From Bryobacterales bacterium (GTDB lineage: Bacteria > Acidobacteriota > Terriglobia > Bryobacterales > Bryobacteraceae): 41,326 nt of DNA. The notes beneath the pieces are model-generated. The model made no database searches and was not told where the DNA came from. It worked only from the letters and a program-made list of their open reading frames with translations. The first letter of the stretch is position 1, and each line of letters starts with the position of its first letter. Where the stretch lies: the NCBI GenBank assembly GCA_026129915.1, contig JAHCHD010000028.1:1-41326 (forward strand), given 5' to 3'. A program made the translations under genes and the position numbers. Of this stretch, positions 24,646 through 36,043 are shown in pieces.

Positions 24646-25467
24646 CTAGTCCCCTACGCTCATCTCTTCCGCCATCCCGGTGCCGGGTGGTTCCGGCGGC
24701 GGCATTTGGTGGAAGGGATTGTAATCCGCATTGGTGTCGTAGACGTCGATGCCCTCGGTCCGTTTGCAGAAGTTCACGGCCATATAGGTGAGCGGAGTGG
24801 CCGCAACCTCAAACAGCACCTTGGCGAGGTAGCCCGAAACCATCAGGTTCCACAATACCGGCCAGGGCTGTGTGCCTCCGAAAGCAATCAGAATCACCAG
24901 GAACGAATCCACCCCTTGGCCAATCACCGTGCTGCCAATCGTGCGCATCCATAAGTGCTTGCCCTGGGTCATCACCTTCATACGGGACAGCACATACGCG
25001 TTCGCAAACTCACCCACCAGGAAGGCCACCAGACTTGCCACCACAATCCGCGGGAGGAAACCCAGCACGTACTGGTATGCGTCCTGGCCACTCCATGCGC
25101 TCGCTGGCGGCATCGCAACAATGATGGTGGCCACCGAGGCAAGCAGCAGCGAAGAAAAGAAACCGATCCAGATGGCCCGGCGGCTGGCCGCATAGCCATA
25201 GACCTCGGTGAAGATATCACCAAAGATATAGGTGAGCGGGAACAGAATCTGTGCCCCGCTCAATAGAAAGGGGCCCAGCGTGATGAAGCCCAGGTGATAT
25301 GGGCCTGCCTCTACCAGCTTTGGCGCTACGATGTTTGAAATCAACAAGATAGTGACGAAAGCGTGAACGTAGAGGTCGTAGTAGCGAAAGTGGCGATGGT
25401 CGCGGATGGCGCCAGCGCCCACGGCGGTTGGGTCAAAAATCACACGGCGGATATTTTCGAAAGCCAT
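24646..25467 (-). CDS. Queuosine precursor transporter, YhhQ/VUT family
   Basis: The 273-residue membrane protein has about six or seven helices. Family landmarks are YDLYVHAFVTILLISNIVA, FPLTYIFGDIFTEVYGYAA, FANAYVLSRMKVMTQGK and RTIGSTVIGQGVDSFLVIL. YhhQ-type proteins import preQ0/preQ1 for tRNA queuosine synthesis. I inspected the 125 bp upstream and did not find a convincing preQ1 riboswitch. The N-terminus (about 30 residues) is slightly longer than in most relatives. It lies 125 bp downstream of lipA on the same strand. Confidence 0.88.
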   Translation of the reverse strand: MAFENIRRVIFDPTAVGAGAIRDHRHFRYYDLYVHAFVTILLISNIVAPKLVEAGPYHLGFITLGPFLLSGAQILFPLTYIFGDIFTEVYGYAASRRAIWIGFFSSLLLASVATIIVAMPPASAWSGQDAYQYVLGFLPRIVVASLVAFLVGEFANAYVLSRMKVMTQGKHLWMRTIGSTVIGQGVDSFLVILIAFGGTQPWPVLWNLMVSGYLAKVLFEVAATPLTYMAVNFCKRTEGIDVYDTNADYNPFHQMPPPEPPGTGMAEEMSVGD

Positions 25468-25592
25468 GGCTCAATGCGGGAATAGCCGGACTTGCAAGCA
25501 CTTCCCCAGTGAATAATTCCTGAAACTGGTAGATGCAGCGAACGGACACTGGAATGCAGATTTGTTTGGCCTGCCGGTGACGGCGGCTTGAG

Positions 25593-26513
25593 CTATACCG
25601 TCGCCGCCAATTCGCCTACCGGATCGCCTGCTTCACCAAAGCCAGCATGCGATGCGGCGTGATAGCTGCTGCGTACCAGCGGACCGCTTTCCACATGCTG
25701 GAAGCCCATCGCCATTCCTTCGCGCTTCAGTTCCGTGAACTCGCTTGGGTGAACGTGTCGAATCACTGGCAGGTGGTTCAGTGTTGGCCGCAAGTACTGC
25801 CCGATGGTCAGGATATCCACCCTTGACTGGCGCAGGTCGCGCATCACGCCGCGCACTTCGTCTAGGGTCTCGCCGAGGCCCACCATCAGTCCGCTCTTCG
25901 TGGGAATTTCCGGATTGCGGCGCTTGGCGTAAGCCAGCATTTCCAGCGATCGCTCGTAGCTGGCGCCCAGGCGCACGTTACGATAGAGCCGGGGCACGGT
26001 CTCCGTGTTGTGATTCAGGATGTCCGGGCGCGCTTCCAGCACGATGTCCATAGAGGCATGGCTGCCCTGGAAGTCGGGAACCAGCACCTCCACCTTGCAC
26101 GTGGGAACGCGTTCCCGAATGGCCCGGATGGTGTGGGCAAACTGCGGTGCGCCGCCGTCCTTGCGGTCGTCGCGGTTCACGCTGGTGATCACCGCAAAGC
26201 GCAACTGCAGCGCCTCAACGGCCTCCGCCACCCGGTTTGGTTCGTCAAAATCCACTTCCAATGGCGCGCCCTTCTGCACGTTGCAGAACCCGCAGCGGCG
26301 CGTACAGACGTTGCCCAGAATCATGAACGTGGCCGTACGGTGGTTCCAGCACTCGCCAATGTTTGGGCATGCGGCGCTTTCGCAGACGGTGTGCAACTTC
26401 AACCGGCCCACCAGTTCCTTGAGGTTGCGGTAATTGTCGCCAACGGGAGCAGGCGCCTTCAGCCATTCCGGGCGGCTGCCCTTGTTCGTGATGGTGTCGA
26501 TGGTTATCAGCAC
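25593..26513 (-). CDS. lipA: Lipoyl synthase
   Basis: The 306-residue radical SAM enzyme has both Cys triads: C44, C49 and C55 (CESAACPNIGEC) for the auxiliary sulfur-donating cluster, and C70, C74 and C77 (CTRRCGFC) for the SAM cluster. The conserved C-terminal RSSY is present (VRSSYHA), supplying the serine ligand. It inserts two sulfur atoms into octanoyl groups on lipoyl domains of 2-oxoacid dehydrogenases and GcvH. lipB is not seen nearby. The 79 bp between it and the APC permease hold nothing recognisable. Confidence 0.96.
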   Translation of the reverse strand: MLITIDTITNKGSRPEWLKAPAPVGDNYRNLKELVGRLKLHTVCESAACPNIGECWNHRTATFMILGNVCTRRCGFCNVQKGAPLEVDFDEPNRVAEAVEALQLRFAVITSVNRDDRKDGGAPQFAHTIRAIRERVPTCKVEVLVPDFQGSHASMDIVLEARPDILNHNTETVPRLYRNVRLGASYERSLEMLAYAKRRNPEIPTKSGLMVGLGETLDEVRGVMRDLRQSRVDILTIGQYLRPTLNHLPVIRHVHPSEFTELKREGMAMGFQHVESGPLVRSSYHAASHAGFGEAGDPVGELAATV

Positions 26514-26592
26514 TTGCTTTTAGTGTACCCGCCTCTTCCATGGATGCCTGAATGCTGGCAAAGGACGCGAGGATGCCAAGTGGCGCTTGTCG

Positions 26593-28008
26593 TCAGGCAA
26601 TGGGCCCGGCCGGCATGAAGCGCTTCCACAAGAAGTACACAGGCAGGCCGAGCAATACCAGTCCCAGTCCCGGCCAGGTGTAACTCGGTTTGTGCACCAG
26701 CAACAGCAGGCACACCGACATCGCGCAAACAATGTAGAGAGCTGGCAGCACTGGGTAGCCAAGCGCCTTGTAGGGGCGATTCATGTCCGGACGCCGAATG
26801 CGTAGGACGAACACACCGCCAATCGTGAGGGCGTAGAACAGAAGTACCGCGAAGATCACGTAGTCGAGCAGATCGCTGTATGTGCCGCTCAGGCAAAGCA
26901 GCCCGGCCCAAACTCCCTGCACGCCTAACGACACGTTTGGTGTGTGGGTCCGCGGATGCAAGCGGGTGGCTTGGGGGAAGAAGAGTCCGTCACGTCCCAT
27001 CGCGAACAGCACGCGCGCCCCGGCAAGGATAAGTCCATTCATGCAGCCAAAGGTGGAGATCATGATGGCGATGGCCATCACTTGCTGCGCCACCGGGCCT
27101 AGCAACTGCTCGGCCACGGCGGTGCCCACGCGGTCGGCCGGCGCATGCTGAATCCCTTCGAGCGGTAGCACCTGCAGGTAAATCCAGTTGGTGCAGATAT
27201 AGAGCAGCGAAACAACAATCACGCCCACGCCCATCGACAGCGGCAGGTTGCGTTTGGGGTCGCGCACCTCCTCGCCGGTGAAAGTGACGTTGTGCCAGGA
27301 ATCCGAACTGAACAGTGCGCCCACCAGTGCCACCCCCACAAGGCGCGCGGCATCGCCCCATCCGAGGTTCTGCGGCCAGAAGTTCTGGAAGTTAATCTCG
27401 GCGCCGGATCCGCGCCCGCCCAGGAAGATGCCGAGTCCAATGAGGCCCAGCAGCGCGCCTACCTTAGTGATGGTGAATACATTCTGCAGTACCGCGCCGT
27501 AGCGGAGGCCGCGCATGTTCCACCAACTCAGAAAGGCTATGGCGCCAATGGCCACCGCCTGCTCATTGCGGATGGCCAGGGGACCCAACTGCACCAGCGG
27601 CTCCGACTGCGAAATCCACGGGAGCAGCACTCCGGCGAAGCGGGCGAAGGCCACGGCAACGGCGGCGATGGTGCCCGTCTGAATAACGGTAAAGAGGGTC
27701 CAGCCGTAAAGGAATCCGCTCATCGGCCCGTACGCTTCGCGGAGGTACACATACTGTCCGCCGGCGCGGGGCATCGCCGCGGCGAGTTCGCCAAAGCTGA
27801 GCGCCGCCATTAGCGTGAGCACCGCCGATACCACCCAGGTCACCATCAGCAGCCCGGGCGAGTTCACCTGGCGGGCGATGTCGGCGGACACGATAAAGAT
27901 GCCCGAGCCGATCATCGACCCCATTACGATGGTGGTGGCATCCAGCAGGCCCAGCCCCTGTATGAATCCCGTCGGGCTGGCGGCGGAAGTTGCTTGCTTC
28001 TGATTCAA
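26593..28008 (-). CDS. APC-family amino acid permease
   Basis: About 471 residues with about 12 membrane segments. The hallmark first helix is DATTIVMGSMIGSGIFIV, with the GSGIF substrate-binding break. Other landmarks are AMPRAGGQYVYLREAYGP and FTGEEVRDPKRNLP. It imports amino acids or related compounds; the substrate is not predictable. I propose a TTG start at 28008 because it overlaps the thiE stop as TTGA (28008-28005), typical of coupling. The ATG at 28056 would add 16 residues inside thiE. Neither has a good ribosome-binding site. Confidence 0.88.
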   Translation of the reverse strand: MNQKQATSAASPTGFIQGLGLLDATTIVMGSMIGSGIFIVSADIARQVNSPGLLMVTWVVSAVLTLMAALSFGELAAAMPRAGGQYVYLREAYGPMSGFLYGWTLFTVIQTGTIAAVAVAFARFAGVLLPWISQSEPLVQLGPLAIRNEQAVAIGAIAFLSWWNMRGLRYGAVLQNVFTITKVGALLGLIGLGIFLGGRGSGAEINFQNFWPQNLGWGDAARLVGVALVGALFSSDSWHNVTFTGEEVRDPKRNLPLSMGVGVIVVSLLYICTNWIYLQVLPLEGIQHAPADRVGTAVAEQLLGPVAQQVMAIAIMISTFGCMNGLILAGARVLFAMGRDGLFFPQATRLHPRTHTPNVSLGVQGVWAGLLCLSGTYSDLLDYVIFAVLLFYALTIGGVFVLRIRRPDMNRPYKALGYPVLPALYIVCAMSVCLLLLVHKPSYTWPGLGLVLLGLPVYFLWKRFMPAGPIA

Positions 28009-28715
28009 AGTTTGGTTCCCGTCGGCTCGCAGGGCTGAGGATAAAGATCGTACCATTGGGCGATGCGCCGGCGGAGTGCATCCGCGCTGCTGCCCAGCGC
28101 ATAGAGGTCCGCAATCAGCGAGACGGAGCGCACACCCACGTCGTAGAGGCGCTGCGCATTCTGAATGGTGATGCCACCAATGGCCACCAGCGGGACGGAG
28201 CTTGCCGCTACCAATTCTCGCAGTGCCTCCAGGCCCACCATCGGGTCAGGATTCTGTTTGCTGACGGTGCCGAAAATAGGGCCGATCGCGAGATAATCCA
28301 CCGGTTCCGTTGCTGCCTCACGCAACTGCTTCAGGTTGTGGGTGGAGAAGCCGATGGCAAGGTCGTCGCCCACCAAGCGGCGCGCGAGGCGGGGGGGAAG
28401 ATCCTCCTGGCCCAGGTGCAGGGTGGCGTTGAGCAGGCGCGCGAGGTCCGCCCGGTCGTTCATCACGAACTGCACGCCGCGGGCATCGCAGAGCGTGGCC
28501 ACTCGCTCTGCTTCCGCGAAAATGGCCCGCGTGTATGCTTCCTTGTGGCGGAACTGCAGGATTCGCGCACCGCCGTCAATCAGCGCCTGCGCGGCGTCCA
28601 GTGGCGTGATGCCCCGCGTCACAAGACCGGCGGTATCCACAATCGGATAAATGTGAGGGAGCGGGAATGCTTGCCGCGATATCGGCAGTGGGCTTGGCAA
28701 CAACTCGACGTTCAT
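28005..28715 (-). CDS. thiE: Thiamine phosphate synthase
   Basis: About 236 residues. The TIM barrel carries YPIVDTAGL, GARILQFRHKE (pyrimidine diphosphate binding), FVMNDRADLA, LHLGQEDLP, GFSTHNL, YLAIGPIFGTVSK and VAIGGITIQNA, all standard for ThiE. It joins HMP-PP and thiazole phosphate to make thiamine phosphate. Thiamine diphosphate is the cofactor of the nearby PFOR, though the genes are divergent. ATG 28715 fits the family length; the open frame extends to 28835 without support. The 157 bp before it, down to the ABC stop, hold nothing I can name. Confidence 0.92.
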   Translation of the reverse strand: MNVELLPSPLPISRQAFPLPHIYPIVDTAGLVTRGITPLDAAQALIDGGARILQFRHKEAYTRAIFAEAERVATLCDARGVQFVMNDRADLARLLNATLHLGQEDLPPRLARRLVGDDLAIGFSTHNLKQLREAATEPVDYLAIGPIFGTVSKQNPDPMVGLEALRELVAASSVPLVAIGGITIQNAQRLYDVGVRSVSLIADLYALGSSADALRRRIAQWYDLYPQPCEPTGTKL

Positions 28716-28872
28716 GCGGGATTGCTTCGGGTCCTCAGACGCAATAGCCATTCGGTATCGAACTCTCATAGTTGCGCGGGAGCCAGTGAGTTGTCCACTT
28801 GTGTGCGCCTGGCCATCGGCAAGTATGGCTCGCACGGGTCGGCGAGGCCGTGTTCCTCAGCCACGTCAATTC

Positions 28873-30738
28873 CTAATCATTCGTGGCCACTTCCGCTTCG
28901 CTGCTCTCCAGGCGCTCCTGCTCCCGATACTGCAGTTCATACAGCCGGTGGTAGATGCCCTTCAGGGCCAGCAGTTCCTTGTGCGGACCTTGTTCGCGCA
29001 ATTCGCCCCGGTGCATCACCACAATACGGTCCGCCTTGTGAATCGTGGAAAGCCGGTGGGCAATGATGATGGAAGTACGGCCCTGCACCATACGCGTGAG
29101 AGCGTCGCGCACCTTCTGTTCGGTTTCGCTGTCTACGCTCGAAGTGGCCTCATCCAGAATCAGAAACCGCGGACTGTGCGCCAGCGCCCGCGCGAAGCTC
29201 ACCAGTTGTTTCTGCCCGGTGGACAACCCCTCGCCGCGTTCGCGTACCGGCTGGGCGAATCCCTCGGGCAGCCCCTCGATGAACTCCAGCAGATTCACCT
29301 GCTCGGCGGCGCTCATCATGTCGTGGTCCTGAATCCATGTGCTTCCTAACCGGATGTTGCCGCCGAGGGTGCCAGTAAATAAGTAGGGATCCTGCAGCAC
29401 CACGCCAAAATGCCGGCGGAGGTCGCGCGGGTCGAGGTCGCGGATGTCGATGCCGCCGATGCGGATCGCGCCCTTCTTGACGTCGTAAAAGCGCAGCAGC
29501 AGGCTGATGAGTGTCGTCTTGCCCGCGCCGGTGTGCCCAACGATCGCCACCATCTCTCCGGGCTCAATCCGCACGCTGAAGTCCCGCAGCACCCAGTCTT
29601 CGTCTTTATAGGCGAACCAGACATGATCGAACTCGATAGAGCGCGCGGTTTCGGGAAACGGTTTAGGATCCGCCGGAGGAAGTACTTCCCGCGGGGTGTC
29701 CAGAAGCTTGAAAATTCGTTCGCCGGCTGTGATGGCCGATTGCAGCAGATTGTATTTTTCGCTGAGTTCCTGGATGGGCCTGAAGAATCGAGACCCGTAC
29801 TGGAAGAACGCCACCACCACGCCGATTGAAATCTCGGTCTGCTCCATCAGCACGCCGCTGTAAGCCAGAATTGCCGCCAGCGAAATCGTTCCAATAATTT
29901 CCACCACCGGGTAGAACCAGCCGTAAGCAATCACTGTCCGCTTCATGGCCGCGCGGTACTCTTCGTTCACCTCTGCAAAACCCGCCCGCGCCCGGTCCTG
30001 CCGGTTGAACAGTTGCAGCACCGCAATGCCGCTGACGTGTTCATTCAGGAACGAATTGATCTTGGCCACCGCAACCCTGGTCTGGCGATAGCCTAGCTGT
30101 GAGGCGCGCCGGAACAGCCAAGTGACCACCAGCACCAGCGGCACCGCGCCCAGCAGCACCAAGGTCAGCGGCACGCTCAGCCACAGCATGGCGGCCACAA
30201 TCAGCAGCAGCGTCAGGATGTCGGCCACCGCCGTCACCAGGCCGCTCGCGAACAACTCGTTCAGCACATCCACATCGGTGGTAACCCGGGTTACCAGCCG
30301 GCCCACCGGATTTCTGTCGTAGTAGGCCAAATCCAGTTCCTGCAGTTTTTCCATCAGGTCCCGCCGTACCTGAAACATCGCTTGCTGCCCGGTCCACTGC
30401 ATCAGGTAACTTTGGCCGAACTCCAGGGCGAACGTAAACAGCAGCGTCACAAGATACAGCAATGAAATCTGCACCAGCGCTGTTGTGGGCGTAGCCGAAA
30501 GCCAGGGTTGCAGGACTTCCGGCACGGGTTGAGGGGGATTCAAGATGTACGAGTCGATGGCGAGTTTGCTCAGCAGCGGTGGCAGCGTCTGCAGAAAGGC
30601 GTAGACGCCAATGGCCACCAGAGCCACCCCCACCTGCTTGCGATAGGGAAGCAGCCATCGCAGGATGCGCCCCGCCATTCGCCAGTCGTGGCTGGGTTGT
30701 AGTTGTTCTTCTTCGTGCAGGGAATTTCCGTCCGCCAC
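28873..30738 (-). CDS. ABC exporter, fused permease and ATPase (MsbA/MdlB-like)
   Basis: The 621-residue half-transporter has an N-terminal six-helix exporter domain (residues about 20-330) and a nucleotide-binding domain. Walker A is GHTGAGKTT (near residue 400), the Q-loop is VVLQDPYLF, the signature GEGLSTGQKQ and Walker B RFLILDEATSSVD, with the H-loop in IIIAHRLSTI. The signature has STGQ in place of SGGQ, a common variant. It should act as a homodimer or with a partner and export lipid, peptide or drug. The start is GTG, divergent from PFOR across about 210 bp. Confidence 0.9.
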   Translation of the reverse strand: MADGNSLHEEEQLQPSHDWRMAGRILRWLLPYRKQVGVALVAIGVYAFLQTLPPLLSKLAIDSYILNPPQPVPEVLQPWLSATPTTALVQISLLYLVTLLFTFALEFGQSYLMQWTGQQAMFQVRRDLMEKLQELDLAYYDRNPVGRLVTRVTTDVDVLNELFASGLVTAVADILTLLLIVAAMLWLSVPLTLVLLGAVPLVLVVTWLFRRASQLGYRQTRVAVAKINSFLNEHVSGIAVLQLFNRQDRARAGFAEVNEEYRAAMKRTVIAYGWFYPVVEIIGTISLAAILAYSGVLMEQTEISIGVVVAFFQYGSRFFRPIQELSEKYNLLQSAITAGERIFKLLDTPREVLPPADPKPFPETARSIEFDHVWFAYKDEDWVLRDFSVRIEPGEMVAIVGHTGAGKTTLISLLLRFYDVKKGAIRIGGIDIRDLDPRDLRRHFGVVLQDPYLFTGTLGGNIRLGSTWIQDHDMMSAAEQVNLLEFIEGLPEGFAQPVRERGEGLSTGQKQLVSFARALAHSPRFLILDEATSSVDSETEQKVRDALTRMVQGRTSIIIAHRLSTIHKADRIVVMHRGELREQGPHKELLALKGIYHRLYELQYREQERLESSEAEVATND

Positions 30739-30842
30739 CGTGTTTATGGTCTCAAATTTGCACCCGTGGGCGGTGTGGTGCGCCGCAGCGAGGGGCAGAA
30801 CAAGAAATTTTCAGCGAATTCGGCCCTTTTTGTCCACATTGC

Positions 30843-30873
30843 TTGCCAATAGAAGAATAAACGGTCTTATACT
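30843..30873 (+). promoter_or_regulatory. Candidate promoter for the PFOR operon
   Basis: TTGCCA (30843-30848) and TATACT (30868-30873) stand 19 bp apart in an AT-rich patch between the divergent ABC and PFOR genes. The start of transcription would be about 70 nt before the PFOR ATG, whose ribosome-binding region (AAGGAGAG, then AAGGTG) is at 30930-30945. The spacer is longer than ideal. Confidence 0.45.
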
Positions 30874-30950
30874 GATAATTGAAGTTTGGGGCCGGCGGAC
30901 ACCCGCCAACCGGCCATGAGGTTCTGCTGAAGGAGAGAGAAGGTGGCGCG

Positions 30951-31840
30951 ATGACTAGACCCAAAGTAACGATCGACGGGAATGAAGCGGCGGCATACGT
31001 CGCCCACCGCACGAACGAAGTGATTGCCATCTATCCCATTACGCCCTCCTCGAACATGGGCGAATGGGCAGATGAGTGGTCCGCAAAAGGGATTCCGAAC
31101 ATCTGGGGCAGCGTTCCGGATGTCATTGAAATGCAAAGCGAAGGTGGTGCCGCTGGGGCGCTTCACGGAGCTTTGCAGGCGGGTGCTCTCGGCACTACGT
31201 TTACTGCCTCGCAGGGCCTGCTGCTGATGATCCCCAACATGTTCAAGATCGCCGGGGAGCTTACCTCCACGGTGATGCACGTTTCCGCCCGCACGGTAGC
31301 CGCGCATGCCTTGAGTATCTTCGGCGACCACAGCGATGTGATGGCCTGCCGTAGCACCGGTTGGGCGATGCTCTGCTCCAGTTCAGTGCAAGGCGTCATG
31401 GATCTGGCACTCATCTCGCAGGCCACCACCATTGAGGCGCGCGTCCCCATCCTGCATTTCTTCGACGGTTTCCGAACCTCCCATGAAGTGGCGAAGGTGG
31501 AGCAGCTTACCGTTGACGACATGCGCGCGATGCTGCCCGAGGAGTCAATCCACCAGTTGCGCCGCCGGGCGATGACGCCAGACAAGCCCATTCTTCGCGG
31601 CACTGCCCAAAACCCCGACGTCTTCTTCCAGTCGCGTGAGCGCGTAAACCCCTTCTACTCAAATTTCCCGGCAATTCTTCAGGCGCAAATGGACAAGTTT
31701 GCGGCGCTCACCGGACGGCAGTACCACCTGTTTGACTATCACGGTGCGCCGGATGCCGAGCGCGCGCTTGTAATGATGAATCGGTACTTTGCGGAAGAGT
31801 ATGTCGATTACGCCACTGCCCGGGCGAGAAAATTGGCCTC

Positions 31841-31844
<4 letters not shown>
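30951..31844 (+). CDS. nifJ: Pyruvate:ferredoxin (flavodoxin) oxidoreductase, N-terminal part, frame ends at an indel
   Basis: This 297-residue stretch is domain I and the beginning of domain II of a single-chain PFOR: YPITPSSNMGEWADEW, ASQGLLLMIPNMFKIAGEL, HALSIFGDHSDVMACRSTGW and HLFDYHGAPDAERALVMM. The frame then ends in TGA at 31842. One base earlier in frame, just before the stop, the DNA encodes GEKIGLLKIRLFRP, the normal continuation, so one missing G in the GGG at 31822-31824 would join this to the next reading frame. The stretch after VMM (NRYFAEEYVDY) is also about two residues shorter than usual and lacks the expected glycine-rich GSG, hinting at further small errors. Confidence 0.85.
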
Positions 31845-34576
<2,732 letters not shown>

Positions 34577-34578
34577 CC

Positions 34579-35586
34579 ATGAATACCGAAACCACCTACA
34601 TGGGCCTGGCGCTCAAGAATCCCCTGGTTGCCTCCGCTTCGCCGCTCTCGCGCGAAATCGACCACATCCGCCACATGGAGGATGAAGGCGCCTCGGCGGT
34701 GGTGCTCTACTCGCTGTTCGAGGAGCAGATCAACGCCGAAAGCCAAAGCCTCGACTATTTTCTATCGAGTACGGAAGATTTTCATGCCGAGGCCGGCTCC
34801 TACTTTCCGGAAATGGTGGCCTACAACCGCGGGCCTGAGGGCTACCTGGAGCACATCGCCGCGGCCAAGGCGGCAGTGAACATCCCGGTAATCGCCAGCC
34901 TCAATGGCATTTCCCCGGGCGGATGGGTTCGCTACGCCCGCCTCATGCAGGAAGCTGGCGCCGATGCGCTGGAACTGAACATCTTCCTCATCCCCACTGA
35001 TCTCAACCACTCAAGCGAGAGCATCGAGTCAAACTACATCGAAATCGTCCGCGAGGTGAAACGCAATCTGCGCATCCCGCTGGCGGTGAAGTTGGGTCCC
35101 TACTTCAGCTCAATGGGGAATATGGCGCGCCGTCTGGACGAGGCCGGCGCCGACGCGCTGGTGCTGTTCAACCGCTTCTATCAGCCGGATTTTGATCTGG
35201 AAGCTCTCGAGGTGGTCCCGAGCCTGAATCTCAGCAGCCCCGAAGAACTGCGTCTGCGCCTCCACTGGACGGCCATTCTTTACGGCCGCATCCGGGCCGA
35301 CATTGCCATCACGGGCGGTGTCCATTCCGGATACGACGTCCTGAAGAGCATGATGGCGGGTGCATCGGTAGCCTGCGTCACCAGCGCCCTCCTGTGGCAC
35401 GGTATCGGGCAAATCCAGAAGATTCTGAAGGAAATGACCGATTGGATGACCGAGCGCGAGTATGAGTCCGTAACCGAGATGCGCGGATCCATGAGCCAGC
35501 GCTCTGTTGCCGACCCCGGAGCCTTTGTGCGCGCGAACTATATGAAGGTGCTGCAGAGCTACACCCTCCGGTCTCGCGTTGGCTAG
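34579..35586 (+). CDS. Dihydroorotate dehydrogenase-like flavoprotein
   Basis: The 335-residue FMN TIM-barrel protein is related to DHODH/Pre[57 protein letters not shown] and the phosphate-binding end [19 protein letters not shown]. The usual NxSCPN motif of pyrimidine-pathway enzymes is replaced by [10 protein letters not shown], so a role in pyrimidine synthesis is doubtful. Such proteins recur beside nifJ in several phyla. It starts 2 nt after the PFOR stop, so the two are surely co-transcribed. A redox partner or accessory of PFOR is possible; the substrate is unknown. Confidence 0.85.
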   Translation: MNTETTYMGLALKNPLVASASPLSREIDHIRHMEDEGASAVVLYSLFEEQINAESQSLDYFLSSTEDFHAEAGSYFPEMVAYNRGPEGYLEHIAAAKAAVNIPVIASLNGISPGGWVRYARLMQEAGADALELNIFLIPTDLNHSSESIESNYIEIVREVKRNLRIPLAVKLGPYFSSMGNMARRLDEAGADALVLFNRFYQPDFDLEALEVVPSLNLSSPEELRLRLHWTAILYGRIRADIAITGGVHSGYDVLKSMMAGASVACVTSALLWHGIGQIQKILKEMTDWMTEREYESVTEMRGSMSQRSVADPGAFVRANYMKVLQSYTLRSRVG

Positions 35587-36043
35587 CAGCATAAGGAAAA
35601 ACCTGGGACTGCCTCTATTCAGGAACCGTAAGTTGTTAGTTCCAGGCGCAGTTCATCCGAATCGCAGGCGGTCCCCGTGGTTTTTCAACATGCTGGCAAG
35701 GCCCACCTGGCATACAGGTCGCGCAGTCTCGCTCAGCGATTTCGGCTCCTGGCACTAGGGAATTCCCGTTTTCGGGACGGGTTTCCCAGCATGCCGACCT
35801 TCAAATCGGTGTCCCGCAGCGCCCTAGACAGGTGATTTCCTCTGGTTCTGTAACTTTTCGTCGAGTTGAACAATCCATTGTTGTGTCAGGTAGAATTTGC
35901 GTCGGTTCGTGTTACGCTTGTAGATGGCCTTTCTTGCCGCACGATTCCGATGCTAGCGAGAATACGGAGCTCATCCGTTTCTTTTCAAATAGTTACATCC
36001 CGTCCAACACCCCGAAGACAACTCTGGGGGAGGTGATTTTTCA
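35587..36043. other. Non-coding 457-bp interval with serial hairpins, upstream of rpoD
   Basis: No credible gene lies here. Several inverted repeats do: ACT-GCCT-GGAAC with GTTCC-AGGC-AGT (35608-35652, with a bulge and a small internal loop); ACCTG/CAGGT with a 5-nt loop (35705-35719); GGGAA-CCCGT with ACGGG-TTCCC (35758-35787); GCCGA/TCGGT (35793-35810). An alternative long-range pairing is CTAGGG (35755-35760) with CCCTAG (35822-35827). This is more pairing than expected for a plain spacer and could be a small RNA or an rpoD leader. It matches no RNA family that I recognise. Confidence 0.35.
35866..35896 (+). promoter_or_regulatory. Candidate rpoD promoter
   Basis: TTGAAC (35866-35871) and TAGAAT (35891-35896) are separated by 19 bp, about 150 bp before the rpoD start. 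The match is moderate and the spacing long. It would place most of the hairpin-rich segment upstream of the transcript, so that segment would not be part of an rpoD leader if this promoter is used. Confidence 0.3.

Noticed and set aside
25468..25592. preQ1 riboswitch before the queuosine-precursor transporter.
   Set aside because: The 125 bp lack the C-rich hairpin loop and A-rich tail of preQ1-I and show no other clear aptamer.
35755..35860. Possible selenocysteine tRNA, because CTTCAAAT resembles the selC anticodon loop.
   Set aside because: The flanking stem gives an 8-nt loop, no T-arm consensus or CCA end follows, and the ends do not pair as an acceptor stem. No selenoprotein machinery is nearby.
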